Assembly (NCBI RefSeq): GCF_005405405.1
Contig: NZ_BJDZ01000032.1
Coordinates: forward strand, 1 to 33,764
Length of the DNA: 33,764 bases
Direction: 5' to 3'
Source of the DNA: Lactiplantibacillus plajomi
GTDB lineage: Bacteria > Bacillota > Bacilli > Lactobacillales > Lactobacillaceae
In this document: one piece after another, positions 14,891-21,190 of the stretch
How positions within the stretch are numbered: the first letter of the stretch is position 1
Layout: every line of letters starts with the position of its first letter
The notes under the pieces: generated by a model
Seen by the model: only the letters and a program-made list of their open reading frames with translations
Database searches by the model: none
Told to the model about the DNA's origin: nothing
Program-made: the position numbers and the translations under genes

Positions 14891-15957
14891 AAAAACTACT
14901 GAGTATCATCATCGCCCTGGCCGCGGTTTGCGGCTTACTGGCATTCGGCGCTAACCAGCTCCAATCCAGCGCCGGCAGCACCGGTAAAAAAGTGTTGAAC
15001 TTGTACACCTGGGGCGATTACATTGACCCAAACCTGCTAACCAAGTTTCAAAAACAGACCGGCTACCACGTCAACGTGGAAACGTTCGACAGTAACGAAG
15101 CCATGTTCACGAAAATCAAGCAGGGCGGTACCAGCTACGACTTAACGGTCCCGAGTGACTACATGATCGAAAAAATGAAAAAAGCCAATTTGCTGTTACC
15201 ACTGGATAAAAAACGCTTGACCGGCATGGCTAACTACGACCCGCGTTTCATGGACCTAGACTTTGATAAGGACAACCGCTACTCGGTGCCCTACTTCTGG
15301 GGAACCCTGGGGATCATTTACAACGATAAGTTCGTCAAGCCCGGTAGTATCAACCACTGGAACGACCTGTGGCAAAGTAAGTACCGTGATAAAATCATGT
15401 TGATCGACAGTGCTCGCGACGTGATGGGCTTCTCACTCGCGTCGATGAATAAGTCGATGAACACGACCGACCCGGCGACCTTACTGGCAGCCCGCAATAA
15501 GCTGAACCAGTTAGCCCCGAACGTCAAAGCGGTCGTGGCCGACGAAATTAAGATGTACATGATTCAAAACGAAGCCGCCATCGCCGTCGACTGGTCCGGT
15601 GAAGCGAGTGAAATGCTGGACGGCAACGACCACTTACACTACGTTGTGCCTTCAGAAGGCAGTAACCTCTGGTTCGACAACCTGGTCATTCCGAAGACGG
15701 CCAAGCACTTCGACGCCATTTACGCCTTCCTAAACTTTATGAGTGAACCGAAAAACGCCGCTCAAAACGCGGAATACATCGGTTACGCCACTCCTAATAA
15801 GAAGGCCAAGGCGCTACTGCCGAAAGCCATCCGGACCGACCGCCAGTTTTATCCGGACGATCAAACCATCCGCCACTTACAAATTTATAAGGACCTTTCA
15901 CCAGCTAAGGTCGGGCTGTATAACGACCGTTACCTTGAATTCAAAATGCACCATTAA
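14887..15957 (+). CDS. potD: Polyamine-binding extracellular protein
   Basis: 356 residues. An N-terminal hydrophobic segment (about 3-22) is followed by a PotD-type periplasmic-binding fold: LNLYTWGDYIDPNLLTKF, YDLTVPSDYMIEKMKK, a WG near the first hinge, and EIKMYMIQNEAAIAVDWSGEA. It captures spermidine or putrescine outside the cell. The expected lipobox is not canonical: the only cysteine in the leader stands in LAAVCGLL, without the usual L-A/S-G/A-C context, so it may be membrane-anchored by an uncleaved segment. Last gene of the operon, followed by a terminator. Confidence 0.92.
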   Translation: MKKLLSIIIALAAVCGLLAFGANQLQSSAGSTGKKVLNLYTWGDYIDPNLLTKFQKQTGYHVNVETFDSNEAMFTKIKQGGTSYDLTVPSDYMIEKMKKANLLLPLDKKRLTGMANYDPRFMDLDFDKDNRYSVPYFWGTLGIIYNDKFVKPGSINHWNDLWQSKYRDKIMLIDSARDVMGFSLASMNKSMNTTDPATLLAARNKLNQLAPNVKAVVADEIKMYMIQNEAAIAVDWSGEASEMLDGNDHLHYVVPSEGSNLWFDNLVIPKTAKHFDAIYAFLNFMSEPKNAAQNAEYIGYATPNKKAKALLPKAIRTDRQFYPDDQTIRHLQIYKDLSPAKVGLYNDRYLEFKMHH

Positions 15958-15961
15958 TGTC

Positions 15962-15994
15962 GCAAAAAACCTGGACTAGTGCCAGGTTTTTTGC
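15962..15994 (+). terminator. Terminator of the pot operon
   Basis: GCAAAAAACCTGG / CCAGGTTTTTTGC, perfect 13-bp stem with a 7-nt loop and T-run within the arm. Confidence 0.85.
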
Positions 15995-16015
15995 CAAACT
16001 TAGGAGGCAACCACC

Positions 16016-16786
16016 TTGCATGACGTCAAACACGGGCTCGTGCCCGCACTCATCCTACTTTTATTAGTTCCCGGTTTATTTTTTGCGGCGGCGCTCTCCG
16101 CCCACCCGCTGGGAATTCCAACGATTTACGGCGGGATTTTTCAGGACGCCGTTGCGTTGGTCGGCGTCTGGCTATTCAACCGCTTTGTCACCCACGTTCC
16201 GGTCAAGTTTTGGAACGGTCGCCACGCCGCTCAGCAGTTGCAGCACAGTCTCCCCGCCATGGTGATTATCGGCTTACTGGTTTACGCCAACGTGGTCCGG
16301 CTACTCGCCGGTCCGTTCTTGCCACAAATTTTTATCTACTTAGGTTACATTCTCTTAATCGGTTTGACCGAAGAATACATTTTCCGCGGGACCTTCATTC
16401 CGTTGCTCGCCCGCGCGTTTCCCGGCCACAACCTACTCGTGGTCCTGTTATCCAGCCTACTATTCGGCGGGCTGCACCTAATGAACATTACCCACTTATC
16501 GCTGACTTACGTTTTACCGCAAATCCTGTTTGCCATGGCCATTGGGACTTTCTTTGCCGGCATCTACATTAGTACCCGCAACTTAATGATCCCCATCTTA
16601 TTGCACGCGGCCACCGATTTATCGGTCGTCGTTCAGTTCACCCAGCACCCGACCAGTAGCGCGAACCTGAACTTTAGCCCACAAATCGCCTTGTCGGTCA
16701 GTCTCTTCTACGGCGTCGTTTTCCTAATCGCCCTACTAGTGACCGCCCGTCAAGTACGCCACGTCACCATTGCTACTCATCGTTAA
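16016..16786 (+). CDS. CPBP family intramembrane metalloprotease homologue
   Basis: 256 residues with about seven hydrophobic segments. The CPBP (CAAX protease and bacteriocin-processing, Abi) motifs are present: EEYIFRG (EExxxR), FGGLHLMN (second motif with His) and LLHAATDLSVV (His/Asp motif). Homologues act in bacteriocin self-immunity or membrane peptide processing; the target here is unknown. Start TTG 16016 is set by TAGGAGG 9 nt upstream. Monocistronic between two terminators. Confidence 0.85.
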   Translation: MHDVKHGLVPALILLLLVPGLFFAAALSAHPLGIPTIYGGIFQDAVALVGVWLFNRFVTHVPVKFWNGRHAAQQLQHSLPAMVIIGLLVYANVVRLLAGPFLPQIFIYLGYILLIGLTEEYIFRGTFIPLLARAFPGHNLLVVLLSSLLFGGLHLMNITHLSLTYVLPQILFAMAIGTFFAGIYISTRNLMIPILLHAATDLSVVVQFTQHPTSSANLNFSPQIALSVSLFYGVVFLIALLVTARQVRHVTIATHR

Positions 16787-16787
16787 C

Positions 16788-16821
16788 AAAAAAAGGATCC
16801 GCCACTGGGCAGATCCTTTTT
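16788..16821. terminator. Bidirectional terminator between CPBP gene and ndh
   Basis: AAAAAGGATC / GATCCTTTTT stem with A/T-runs on both sides serves the two convergent genes. Confidence 0.85.
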
Positions 16822-16827
16822 ACTATT

Positions 16828-18030
16828 CTAATGATATAAATCAAAGCGGCCCTTACTAAAGACGGTACTGAGGTGGGCACTTTCTAACAATGAACGGTCA
16901 GTAATAACCTTCTTCAACGCGGAAGCCGGGTAGCCCTTGACCTGGCGCTTATTGGCAAAAATCTCACCAATTCCGTCGCGGTCACTTAACGAGGCCACCG
17001 TCCCACTCGACTTATAGTCAAACGGTGCCGTTGTCTTCCCCGCCGTTAGCGCAATGATATTTTTGGCCGCCTGTTCGCCACAGGCCAACGCAATTTGCGC
17101 GGTTGTCGGGTACGGCCGCTTACCATCCGGTGGCATCACCGCCGCAACGTCCCCCACAATAAAGACTTCGGGGTGATCTGTTAACGATAAGTCGGGTTCG
17201 ACCGTCACCCGGTTACGACGTTGTTCAAACCCGGAATCGGCAATCACGTGTGAACCACTGACCCCAACCGTCCAAACGATCGTGTTAGCACTAAACTCCT
17301 GTTCCACGTCGTTGGCATCGGTGTAAGCCACCGCTCCCGGCTTAATCGCCGTAATCACGGACCCTAACCGCATTTCAACGTTGTGCTTTTCCATAAACGC
17401 CATCGCGTAGTCGCGCAACTCCTGCCCAAACATCGGCAAAATGGACGGCATCCGTTCCAAACAAACCACCTTAATCGCCGGCACCTGGTACTTCGCCGAC
17501 AATTTCGGCAACGACTGCGTCAGTTCACCGAGTAATTCGATTCCCGTAAACCCAGCGCCACAGATGGCCACTTTCAAATCATTGCGGTCCTTAGTTGTCC
17601 GGTAATCCTTAACTTGGTCCTTAATATGTTGATAAACGGCCTTCGAGGTTGCCAAGTCGTCCATTGGCAACGCGTTCTCGTCCGCCCCCGGGACCCCGAA
17701 CGTTTCCGATTGAAACCCGAGCGCTAACACTAAGTAATCGTAATGCAGCTCCGGATGATCTTCAAACTGCACCGTTTTACTTTCAACGTCGACCGTCTTC
17801 ACGGTCGCCTGCACAAACTTCACCCGTTTCGCAATCACCGTCGGAATTCGATAGGTAATCTTCTCCGGATCGATGGTCCCGGCCGCTACTTCGTGTAAAT
17901 TCGTCTTTTCCGTATGAACCGGCGTCTGGTCAACCAAAATCAATTGGTCACTACTCGGTAATCCCTTGGTTAAAAACTTGATGGCCCGCATTCCGGCGTA
18001 ACCGCCACCCAGCACTAAAGTTGTTGGCAT
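16828..18030 (-). CDS. ndh: Type II NADH dehydrogenase (NAD(P)/FAD oxidoreductase)
   Basis: 400 residues. Two dinucleotide-binding motifs are visible: VLGGGYAGMRA (FAD, residues 6-16) and VAICGAGFTGIELLGE (NADH, about 160-175), plus FIVGDVAA near 290, which closes the FAD site. The length and spacing fit Ndh-2, a membrane-associated enzyme that passes electrons from NADH to quinone without pumping. In lactobacilli it works with exogenous quinone or with bd oxidase. AAAGGGG precedes the ATG. Part of the redox set of this window. Confidence 0.85.
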   Translation of the reverse strand: MPTTLVLGGGYAGMRAIKFLTKGLPSSDQLILVDQTPVHTEKTNLHEVAAGTIDPEKITYRIPTVIAKRVKFVQATVKTVDVESKTVQFEDHPELHYDYLVLALGFQSETFGVPGADENALPMDDLATSKAVYQHIKDQVKDYRTTKDRNDLKVAICGAGFTGIELLGELTQSLPKLSAKYQVPAIKVVCLERMPSILPMFGQELRDYAMAFMEKHNVEMRLGSVITAIKPGAVAYTDANDVEQEFSANTIVWTVGVSGSHVIADSGFEQRRNRVTVEPDLSLTDHPEVFIVGDVAAVMPPDGKRPYPTTAQIALACGEQAAKNIIALTAGKTTAPFDYKSSGTVASLSDRDGIGEIFANKRQVKGYPASALKKVITDRSLLESAHLSTVFSKGRFDLYH

Positions 18031-18237
18031 ACTTTATTGACCCCTTTCACTATTCGGTTAACCCAGTCCCATCATTGCTCCGCTGACAGCGGCTGTAACC
18101 GCTTGAATACTTCTATCGTACACTGCCCTTCTGAAAATTTCAGCTAAAACGCCACCCGAATTTCAGTAATCCTGGCATGGTCAGTTCAAGTCTCAGCGCC
18201 TCCTTCCGATACAGAATACTGATTTACCAGTCGGTCC
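18031..18237. other. Upstream part of the large gene-free region
   Basis: About 200 nt upstream of ndh containing its presumed promoter. I could not pick a convincing -35/-10 pair by eye. GCTCCGCTGACAGC near 18077 and several T-rich stretches are all that stand out. Confidence 0.4.
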
Positions 18238-18359
18238 ATTAACCACCATCTATATTCAAAAAAACACTACTACAATATAATTCAAAAATTCTTGGAATAC
18301 TGTTAACGTGCCGGTCCGCTCCGCCTGCACGAAAGCATGGCTGTGGGCACGCTTGGAAG
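18238..18359. repeat. 128-bp tandem repeat, unit 1
   Basis: 122 nt, starting ATTAACCACCA and ending GCTTGGAAG. It contains a small hairpin CGTGC / GCACG (18307-18311 with 18327-18331) with a constant loop CGGTCCGCTCCGCCT, and the motif CGAAAGCATGGCTGTG (18330-18345). About 90% identical to unit 2. Not coding in any frame of useful length. Confidence 0.8.
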
Positions 18360-18366
18360 GCTCTTT

Positions 18367-18486
18367 ATTAACCACCACTTATATTCAAAAAATACTACTA
18401 CAATATAATTCAAAAATTCTTGGAACACTGTAACATGTCGGTCCGCTCCGCCTACACGAAAGCATGGCTGTGGGCACGCTTGGAAG
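18367..18486. repeat. 128-bp tandem repeat, unit 2
   Basis: 120 nt, a second copy of the unit at 18238. The hairpin flanking the constant loop has changed on both sides (G-C to T-A pair) but keeps its pairing at that position. The motif CGAAAGCATGGCTGTG recurs at 18457-18472. Confidence 0.8.
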
Positions 18487-18487
18487 C

Positions 18488-18576
18488 CAATTCAAACACC
18501 GAATTGTCTCCCAAGTCGACCTTGTTGTAAGTCGTCAAAGTACGACGACCAACAACAATTTCACAGCCATGTTTCG
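18488..18576. repeat. Foldable segment with inverted copy of the repeat motif
   Basis: CAATTC / GAATTG (18488-18493, 18501-18506), then TTGTTG / CAACAA enclosing GTCGT / ACGAC (18522-18558), then CACAGCCATGTTTCG (18562-18576), the reverse complement of the CGAAA-CATGGCTGTG motif of both tandem units. This long-range complementarity suggests one structured transcript across 18330-18576. Confidence 0.55.
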
Positions 18577-18860
18577 AAGGGCTCCGGGACCTTGATCACA
18601 GCACGTCAACTAACGACCTATCAGATTTAACAATCTAGCCACGTAGTTGTTTACGTGATTCGTCGATTTTTAGTACACAACCCCCATATTCAATTAAAGT
18701 TAGTAGACAACTAACCGTAATTAGTACCCTTGTCTAGCTATTCAGGCTCTAAGACGTTTGTTTCTCTATGTAGTGACCACCATTCAATAATCAATTACTA
18801 GCCTAACTCAATCCATTCATACAAATTAGCGCACTAGTGCCCGCCAACGACTAATTTAAG
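18577..18860. other. Spacer with two short hairpins
   Basis: CACGTA / TACGTG (18640-18657) and GTTAGT / ACTAAC (18699-18715) are the only clear structures. No gene seen. Confidence 0.5.
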
Positions 18861-19020
18861 CCTGGAGGGAAAGTGGGAACAGTCCCAGCGGTGAAATTTC
18901 ACTTGGTCGCCGGGTTATGGCGAGTTAGTGAAAGCCCGGCGGTTAAGACCTGAACTTTGGGCTTAACCCCGTGGCCACCGCGTTCCGGACTGATTCCCGC
19001 TGACCGGAGGGCTGGCAAGT
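18861..19020. repeat. Multibranched structured repeat, family B copy 1
   Basis: Nested complementarity: GGGAACAGTCC (18875-18885) with GGACTGATTCCC (18987-18998, one bulged A); GCGGTG (18888-18893) with CACCGC (18976-18981); CGCCGGG (18908-18914) with CCCGGCG (18935-18941); GTTAAG (18942-18947) with CTTAAC (18962-18967). Together this makes a closing stem with two inner hairpins. A related sequence in opposite orientation lies at 33686-33764. No named RNA recognised; no gene of useful length in it. Confidence 0.65.
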
Positions 19021-19144
19021 GATTACTAACTTCGAATCGATTACCAACAACTAGGATAAAGTGCCGTTATTCATCCGTTGAGTACGTCCGATACGACATA
19101 AATCTGGCAGCGAGTTATGTCATAACTAATCGCGCTAACCCAAT
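19021..19144. other. Spacer downstream of ackA
   Basis: Nothing gene-like. A short partial symmetry TTATGTCGTATCGG-like around 19090-19120 is too weak to call. Confidence 0.4.
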
Positions 19145-19175
19145 AAAAAACGACGCTCCGTTAAGAAGCGTCGTT
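19145..19175 (-). terminator. Terminator of ackA
   Basis: Read leftward: AACGACGCT / AGCGTCGTT, 9-bp stem, followed by TTTTATT. Confidence 0.85.
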
Positions 19176-19199
19176 GAAAGTGAAGCGGTTGATTCAGAT

Positions 19200-20408
19200 T
19201 TAGTTGTTCACGGTGTCCTTCGCCGTTAAGCGTTGAACGTCACGAACAATCATTAATTCTTCGTTAGTTGGAACGACCATGACTTTAACGTCTTCGCCGT
19301 CCTTGCTGATAACTTGTTCTTTGCCGTGAACGTCGTTCTTTTCGTCGTCGACGGTAGCACCGAAGTAACCAAGTTGGTTAATGATGCGTGCCCGCATTGA
19401 AACGGAGTTTTCACCAACACCGGCAGTGAAGACTAAGGCGTCAATGCCATTCATTTCGGCGATGTAGCTACCAACGTACTTAACAACGCGGTTAGCGAAG
19501 ATTTCGAGTGCTAATTCAGCTCGTTCGTTGGTATCCTTGGCTTTATCCAAGTCACGCATGTCAGGAGAAATTCCTGAAATACCGAGTAAACCGGACTTGT
19601 GGTTTAAGATGTCCACGAAGTCGGAAACGTCGGAAATGCCGAGGTGGCGCATCAAGAACGGAATTAATGAAGCGTCCAAGTCACCGGAACGGGTACTCAT
19701 GGTAATCCCGGCTAATGGGGTGAAGCCCATTGACGTATCAATGGCCTTGCCGTGGTCAAAGGCGGTGATTGAAGCACCTGAGCCTAAGTGTAACGTGATC
19801 AACTTCAGTTGGTCGAGTGGCTTGCCTAATAACTTGGCCGTCCGGTTGGCAACGTAACGGTGACTAGTCCCGTGGGCCCCGTACTTACGGGCACCAAATT
19901 GTTCGTAGTATTCGTAAGGTAAGCTGTAGAGGTAGTTGACCTTTGGCATGGTTGCGAACAACGAGGTGTCAAAGACCGCAACTTGAACAACTTTTGGTAA
20001 TAATTGTTGGAAGACTTCGATATAATAAGCTTGCGTTGGGTTATGTAACGGCGCGTACTCTGATAAGTCTTTGATTTGCTTTAAAGTTGTTGGGGTGATG
20101 ACAACGGAATCTTTAAACCGTTCCCCACCCGCAACGATCCGGTGGCCAATTCCCGTAATCTCGGATAAGTGGGTTAAGATGCCGTCACTCTTTAAACGGG
20201 TCAAAACCATGGCCGCAGCTTCCTGCGCGTCAATGGTTTTACGCGTTTCCTTGGATTTCGTTCCGTCCGCTTTTTTGATTTCAAATACGGAATCGGGTAA
20301 CCCTAAACGGTCGACCATTCCGGAAGCAATAACCGTTTCTTCTGGAACGCTAAATAATTTCCACTTTAAAGTGGAACTACCAGCATTAATAGCTAAAATT
20401 TTTGACAT
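19200..20408 (-). CDS. ackA: Acetate kinase
   Basis: 402 residues, normal length. It converts acetyl phosphate and ADP to acetate and ATP, the energy-yielding end of the phosphoketolase route in this window. Seen: the N-terminal ILAINAGSSTLKWKLF (phosphate-binding), GHRIVAGGERF, VAVFDTSLFATMP, GAHGTSHRYV and the ASKHA-type segment LGSGASITAFDHGKAIDTSMGFTPL, then VFTAGVGENS. The ATG at 20408 is set by GGAGG 9 nt upstream; an open frame continues further upstream (to 20477) but contains the promoter and cre box. Confidence 0.95.
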   Translation of the reverse strand: MSKILAINAGSSTLKWKLFSVPEETVIASGMVDRLGLPDSVFEIKKADGTKSKETRKTIDAQEAAAMVLTRLKSDGILTHLSEITGIGHRIVAGGERFKDSVVITPTTLKQIKDLSEYAPLHNPTQAYYIEVFQQLLPKVVQVAVFDTSLFATMPKVNYLYSLPYEYYEQFGARKYGAHGTSHRYVANRTAKLLGKPLDQLKLITLHLGSGASITAFDHGKAIDTSMGFTPLAGITMSTRSGDLDASLIPFLMRHLGISDVSDFVDILNHKSGLLGISGISPDMRDLDKAKDTNERAELALEIFANRVVKYVGSYIAEMNGIDALVFTAGVGENSVSMRARIINQLGYFGATVDDEKNDVHGKEQVISKDGEDVKVMVVPTNEELMIVRDVQRLTAKDTVNN

Positions 20409-20448
20409 TATGCATTTCCTCCATCCATCATCAAGTGTGCCTACTGTC

Positions 20449-20477
20449 AGTTTAGCCAATAATGATTGCGCTTTCAA
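20449..20477 (-). promoter_or_regulatory. Putative ackA promoter
   Basis: On the minus strand TTGAAA (20477-20472), 17-nt spacer, TAAACT (20454-20449). An alternative -10 (TATATT near 20511) lies further upstream. Confidence 0.5.
20463..20477 (-). promoter_or_regulatory. cre box at ackA
   Basis: TTGAAAGCGCAATCA (minus strand) fits WTGNAANCGNWNNCW at every defined position. It overlaps the -35 of the promoter proposed here, or lies about 30 nt downstream of the start from the alternative promoter. Confidence 0.7.
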
Positions 20478-20561
20478 GGATAAATTCTAAAACGCTTAAT
20501 TTTCGTCATAATATAAACCGCACTTCTGGTATATTATTTTTTTCATCGGCCAGTTTTACGA

Positions 20562-20567
20562 TATAAT
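20562..20567 (+). promoter_or_regulatory. -10 box of the small membrane protein gene
   Basis: TATAAT with a weak T-rich -35 (TTTTTC, 20539-20544) 17 nt upstream. Confidence 0.5.
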
Positions 20568-20594
20568 AAAATTGATGAAAGCGAGGCGATGATT

Positions 20595-20960
20595 ATGATG
20601 AAAACACGTTTTTCTTGGACGCTCAGTAACTGCTTTGCAATTTTACTCTTACTGCTTGGCGCGATTTTAACCAGTTGGGCCTTAATAACCAGCTTTGGTA
20701 CCCGCATCAGTGTGGACGCGGTCGTCACCGCAGCTGGCCTTTGGATCGTCGGTGTCATTTTCCTGCATCCGGCGCCAATCAGCATCTTAATCCCCGCAAT
20801 CGCACTCGTGAGTCTCGGTGCCGGGTACGCCAGCTATTACAGTAGTCCACACTCCTGGCTAGGGGCCATCGTGGCCGTCCTAATTACCGGTGCCATCCTA
20901 AGTTACGGCCTAAGTTTACGCAAAACGATTCGCCAACGCCATAGTCATTGGTACCACTAA
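20595..20960 (+). CDS. Small membrane protein of unknown function
   Basis: 121 residues with four hydrophobic segments (approximately 10-30, 38-58, 62-80, 86-106) and a basic, His-rich tail (KTIRQRHSHWYH). No motif recognised. Of three close ATG codons, 20595 has the best distance (8 nt) from GAGG. It is divergent from ackA and followed by its own terminator. A role cannot be inferred from its neighbours. Confidence 0.65.
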   Translation: MMKTRFSWTLSNCFAILLLLLGAILTSWALITSFGTRISVDAVVTAAGLWIVGVIFLHPAPISILIPAIALVSLGAGYASYYSSPHSWLGAIVAVLITGAILSYGLSLRKTIRQRHSHWYH

Positions 20961-20973
20961 TAATTTTGATTCT

Positions 20974-21007
20974 AACCGCCCTAAGTGAACTTGCTTAGGG
21001 TGGTTTT
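20974..21007 (+). terminator. Terminator
   Basis: AACC-G-CCCTAAG / CTTAGGG-T-GGTT, followed by TT. Confidence 0.8.
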
Positions 21008-21080
21008 ATCGTTCATGGACGCTACAAAAGCCAGAGTGCCAACAAGTTAACGGTTTAATTTAAACAACGATTAAGATTTC

Positions 21081-21121
21081 ATCAAGCGAGTTAGCGCCAG
21101 TTGAGTGCTAACCCGCTTGAT
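21081..21121. repeat. Long hairpin upstream of the helicase operon
   Basis: ATCAAGCG-A-GTTAGC (21081-21095) pairs with GCTAAC-C-CGCTTGAT (21107-21121), 14 of 15 positions, 11-nt loop. There is no T-run, so it is not a normal terminator; it lies just upstream of the -35. Candidate operator or transcript-end structure. Confidence 0.5.
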
Positions 21122-21127
21122 TATCGC

Positions 21128-21156
21128 CAGACAAAAGCGAACAGATGTTTTATAAT
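21128..21156 (+). promoter_or_regulatory. Promoter of the helicase-nuclease operon
   Basis: CAGACA, 17-nt spacer, perfect TATAAT (21151-21156). The start codon follows 35 nt later behind GAAAGGA. Confidence 0.6.
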
Positions 21157-21190
21157 GGAAGCACCATAATATCAGAAAGGAACCGGTGGG

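Noticed and set aside
16210-16572. Alternative-frame 120-residue open frame inside the first CPBP gene
   Set aside because: Overlaps a well-supported membrane protease gene in another frame, no family, no ribosome site.
18861-19020. Riboswitch or T-box leader of a neighbouring gene
   Set aside because: It does not precede a gene on either strand within a reasonable distance, and no T-box specifier or known aptamer core is recognised.
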